Source: an uncultured Lachnospiraceae bacterium
Lineage (GTDB): Bacteria > Bacillota > Clostridia > Lachnospirales > Lachnospiraceae
DNA length: 13,259 nt
Direction: 5' to 3'
Assembly: GCA_902766655.1 (NCBI GenBank)
Contig: CACXEL010000229.1
Coordinates: 1-13,259 of the forward strand
Shown: positions 12,885-13,259 of the stretch, in pieces
Numbering within the stretch: the stretch's first letter is position 1
How the letters are laid out: each line of letters opens with the position of its first letter
The notes under the pieces: generated by a model
Seen by the model: only the letters and a program-made list of their open reading frames with translations
Database searches by the model: none
Told to the model about the DNA's origin: nothing
Position numbers and translations under genes: made by a program

Positions 12885-13259
12885 TTACAGCCTCTCAGCC
12901 TTCTCGATGTCCAGGAAGTATTTGTAGGTGTCTACGGTCAGCTCGCCGCAGGCTGCCTCGTCGCAGGCGATGATGGCGCCGTTGTGCATCTGCAGGGCGC
13001 TGCAGGTCCACTTGTGGCTGACATTTCCCTCGACGGTCTTGGCGAGGGCGGTGGCCTTGTTGTGGCCGTTGATCAGGACCAGGACTTCCCGGGAATCAAA
13101 TACGGTGCCGACGCCGACTGAGAGGGCCTGCGCGGGAACCTTCTCCGGATCATTGCCGAAGAAGCGGCTGTTCACGATCCTGGTATCCGAGGTCAGATTT
13201 CGGACGCCGGTGCGGGAAGCGAGGCTGGTGAAGGGCTCGTTGAAAGCGATGTGGCCGTC
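12885..13259 (-). CDS. nagB: Glucosamine-6-phosphate deaminase NagB (5' end outside window)
   Basis: Cytoplasmic enzyme converting glucosamine-6-phosphate to fructose-6-phosphate and ammonia, in amino-sugar catabolism. The window holds the last 124 residues, about half of a usual 240-266-residue protein. The fragment begins DGHIAFNEP, which contains the catalytic Asp, His and Glu equivalent to E. coli Asp141, His143 and Glu148. Next come SRTGVRNLTSDTR, NSRFFGND, VPAQALSVGVGTVFDSREV and SALQMHNGAIIACDEAA, all family-typical. An internal Met at 13173-13175 is not the start, because the frame and the homology continue to the window edge. It has its own terminator and is separate from the operon that follows. 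Confidence 0.95.
   Translation of the reverse strand, partial: DGHIAFNEPFTSLASRTGVRNLTSDTRIVNSRFFGNDPEKVPAQALSVGVGTVFDSREVLVLINGHNKATALAKTVEGNVSHKWTCSALQMHNGAIIACDEAACGELTVDTYKYFLDIEKAERL

Overview
The window reads as chromosomal DNA from a GC-rich anaerobic Firmicute, most likely a Clostridia/Lachnospiraceae-type gut bacterium. The basis is a CpsB-CpsC-CpsD/YwqE-type phosphotyrosine module, a LytR-CpsA-Psr protein, an HPr domain of Gram-positive layout, PlsY, a clostridial Ig-like surface protein, strong AGGAGG-type ribosome binding sites and many intrinsic terminators. Every gene I can support lies on the minus strand, so the text below follows transcription from high to low coordinates. 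No tRNA, rRNA, IS element, phage gene or CRISPR array was seen.

Region A (13259-12818) is the 3' half of nagB (glucosamine-6-phosphate deaminase), closed by a 15-bp-stem terminator. Region B (12705-8969) is a polysaccharide-regulation operon. It has a clear sigma-A promoter, a roughly 255-nt leader that contains a convincing intrinsic terminator (an attenuator) before the first gene, then cpsB (PHP-type tyrosine phosphatase), an unannotated 40-residue single-pass membrane protein, an LCP-family protein, cpsC (Wzz-like chain-length regulator/kinase activator) and cpsD (BY-kinase with a tyrosine-rich tail). The last two junctions overlap as ATGA. No glycosyltransferases follow. Instead, after a structured 216-bp spacer, there is a secreted protein with Ig-like/MBG-like repeats, closed by a strong terminator at 7747-7779.

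Region C (7664-5841) is a single gene with its own promoter and about 208 nt of leader. It fuses a divergent CapA-type (poly-gamma-glutamate synthesis) domain to a domain resembling the C-terminal domain of MurF. Region D (5725-4243) is a single gene with a short structured leader. It encodes an HPr phosphocarrier domain fused to an NAD-dependent D-lactate dehydrogenase-type 2-hydroxyacid dehydrogenase; His15 is kept and the Ser46 position is Arg. Region E (4116-2476) is a cytoplasmic glycoside hydrolase-like protein (DUF5060/DUF4038/DUF5605 architecture) with a large inverted-repeat terminator. Region F (2439-1) is a two-gene operon: a three-domain Xaa-Pro aminopeptidase followed by plsY, which runs off the window.

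The most unusual items are the HPr/D-lactate dehydrogenase fusion, the CapA/MurF-C fusion, the attenuator in front of the kinase/phosphatase operon, and the hidden 40-residue membrane protein inside that operon. All functions come from motif recognition by eye; no database search was run.
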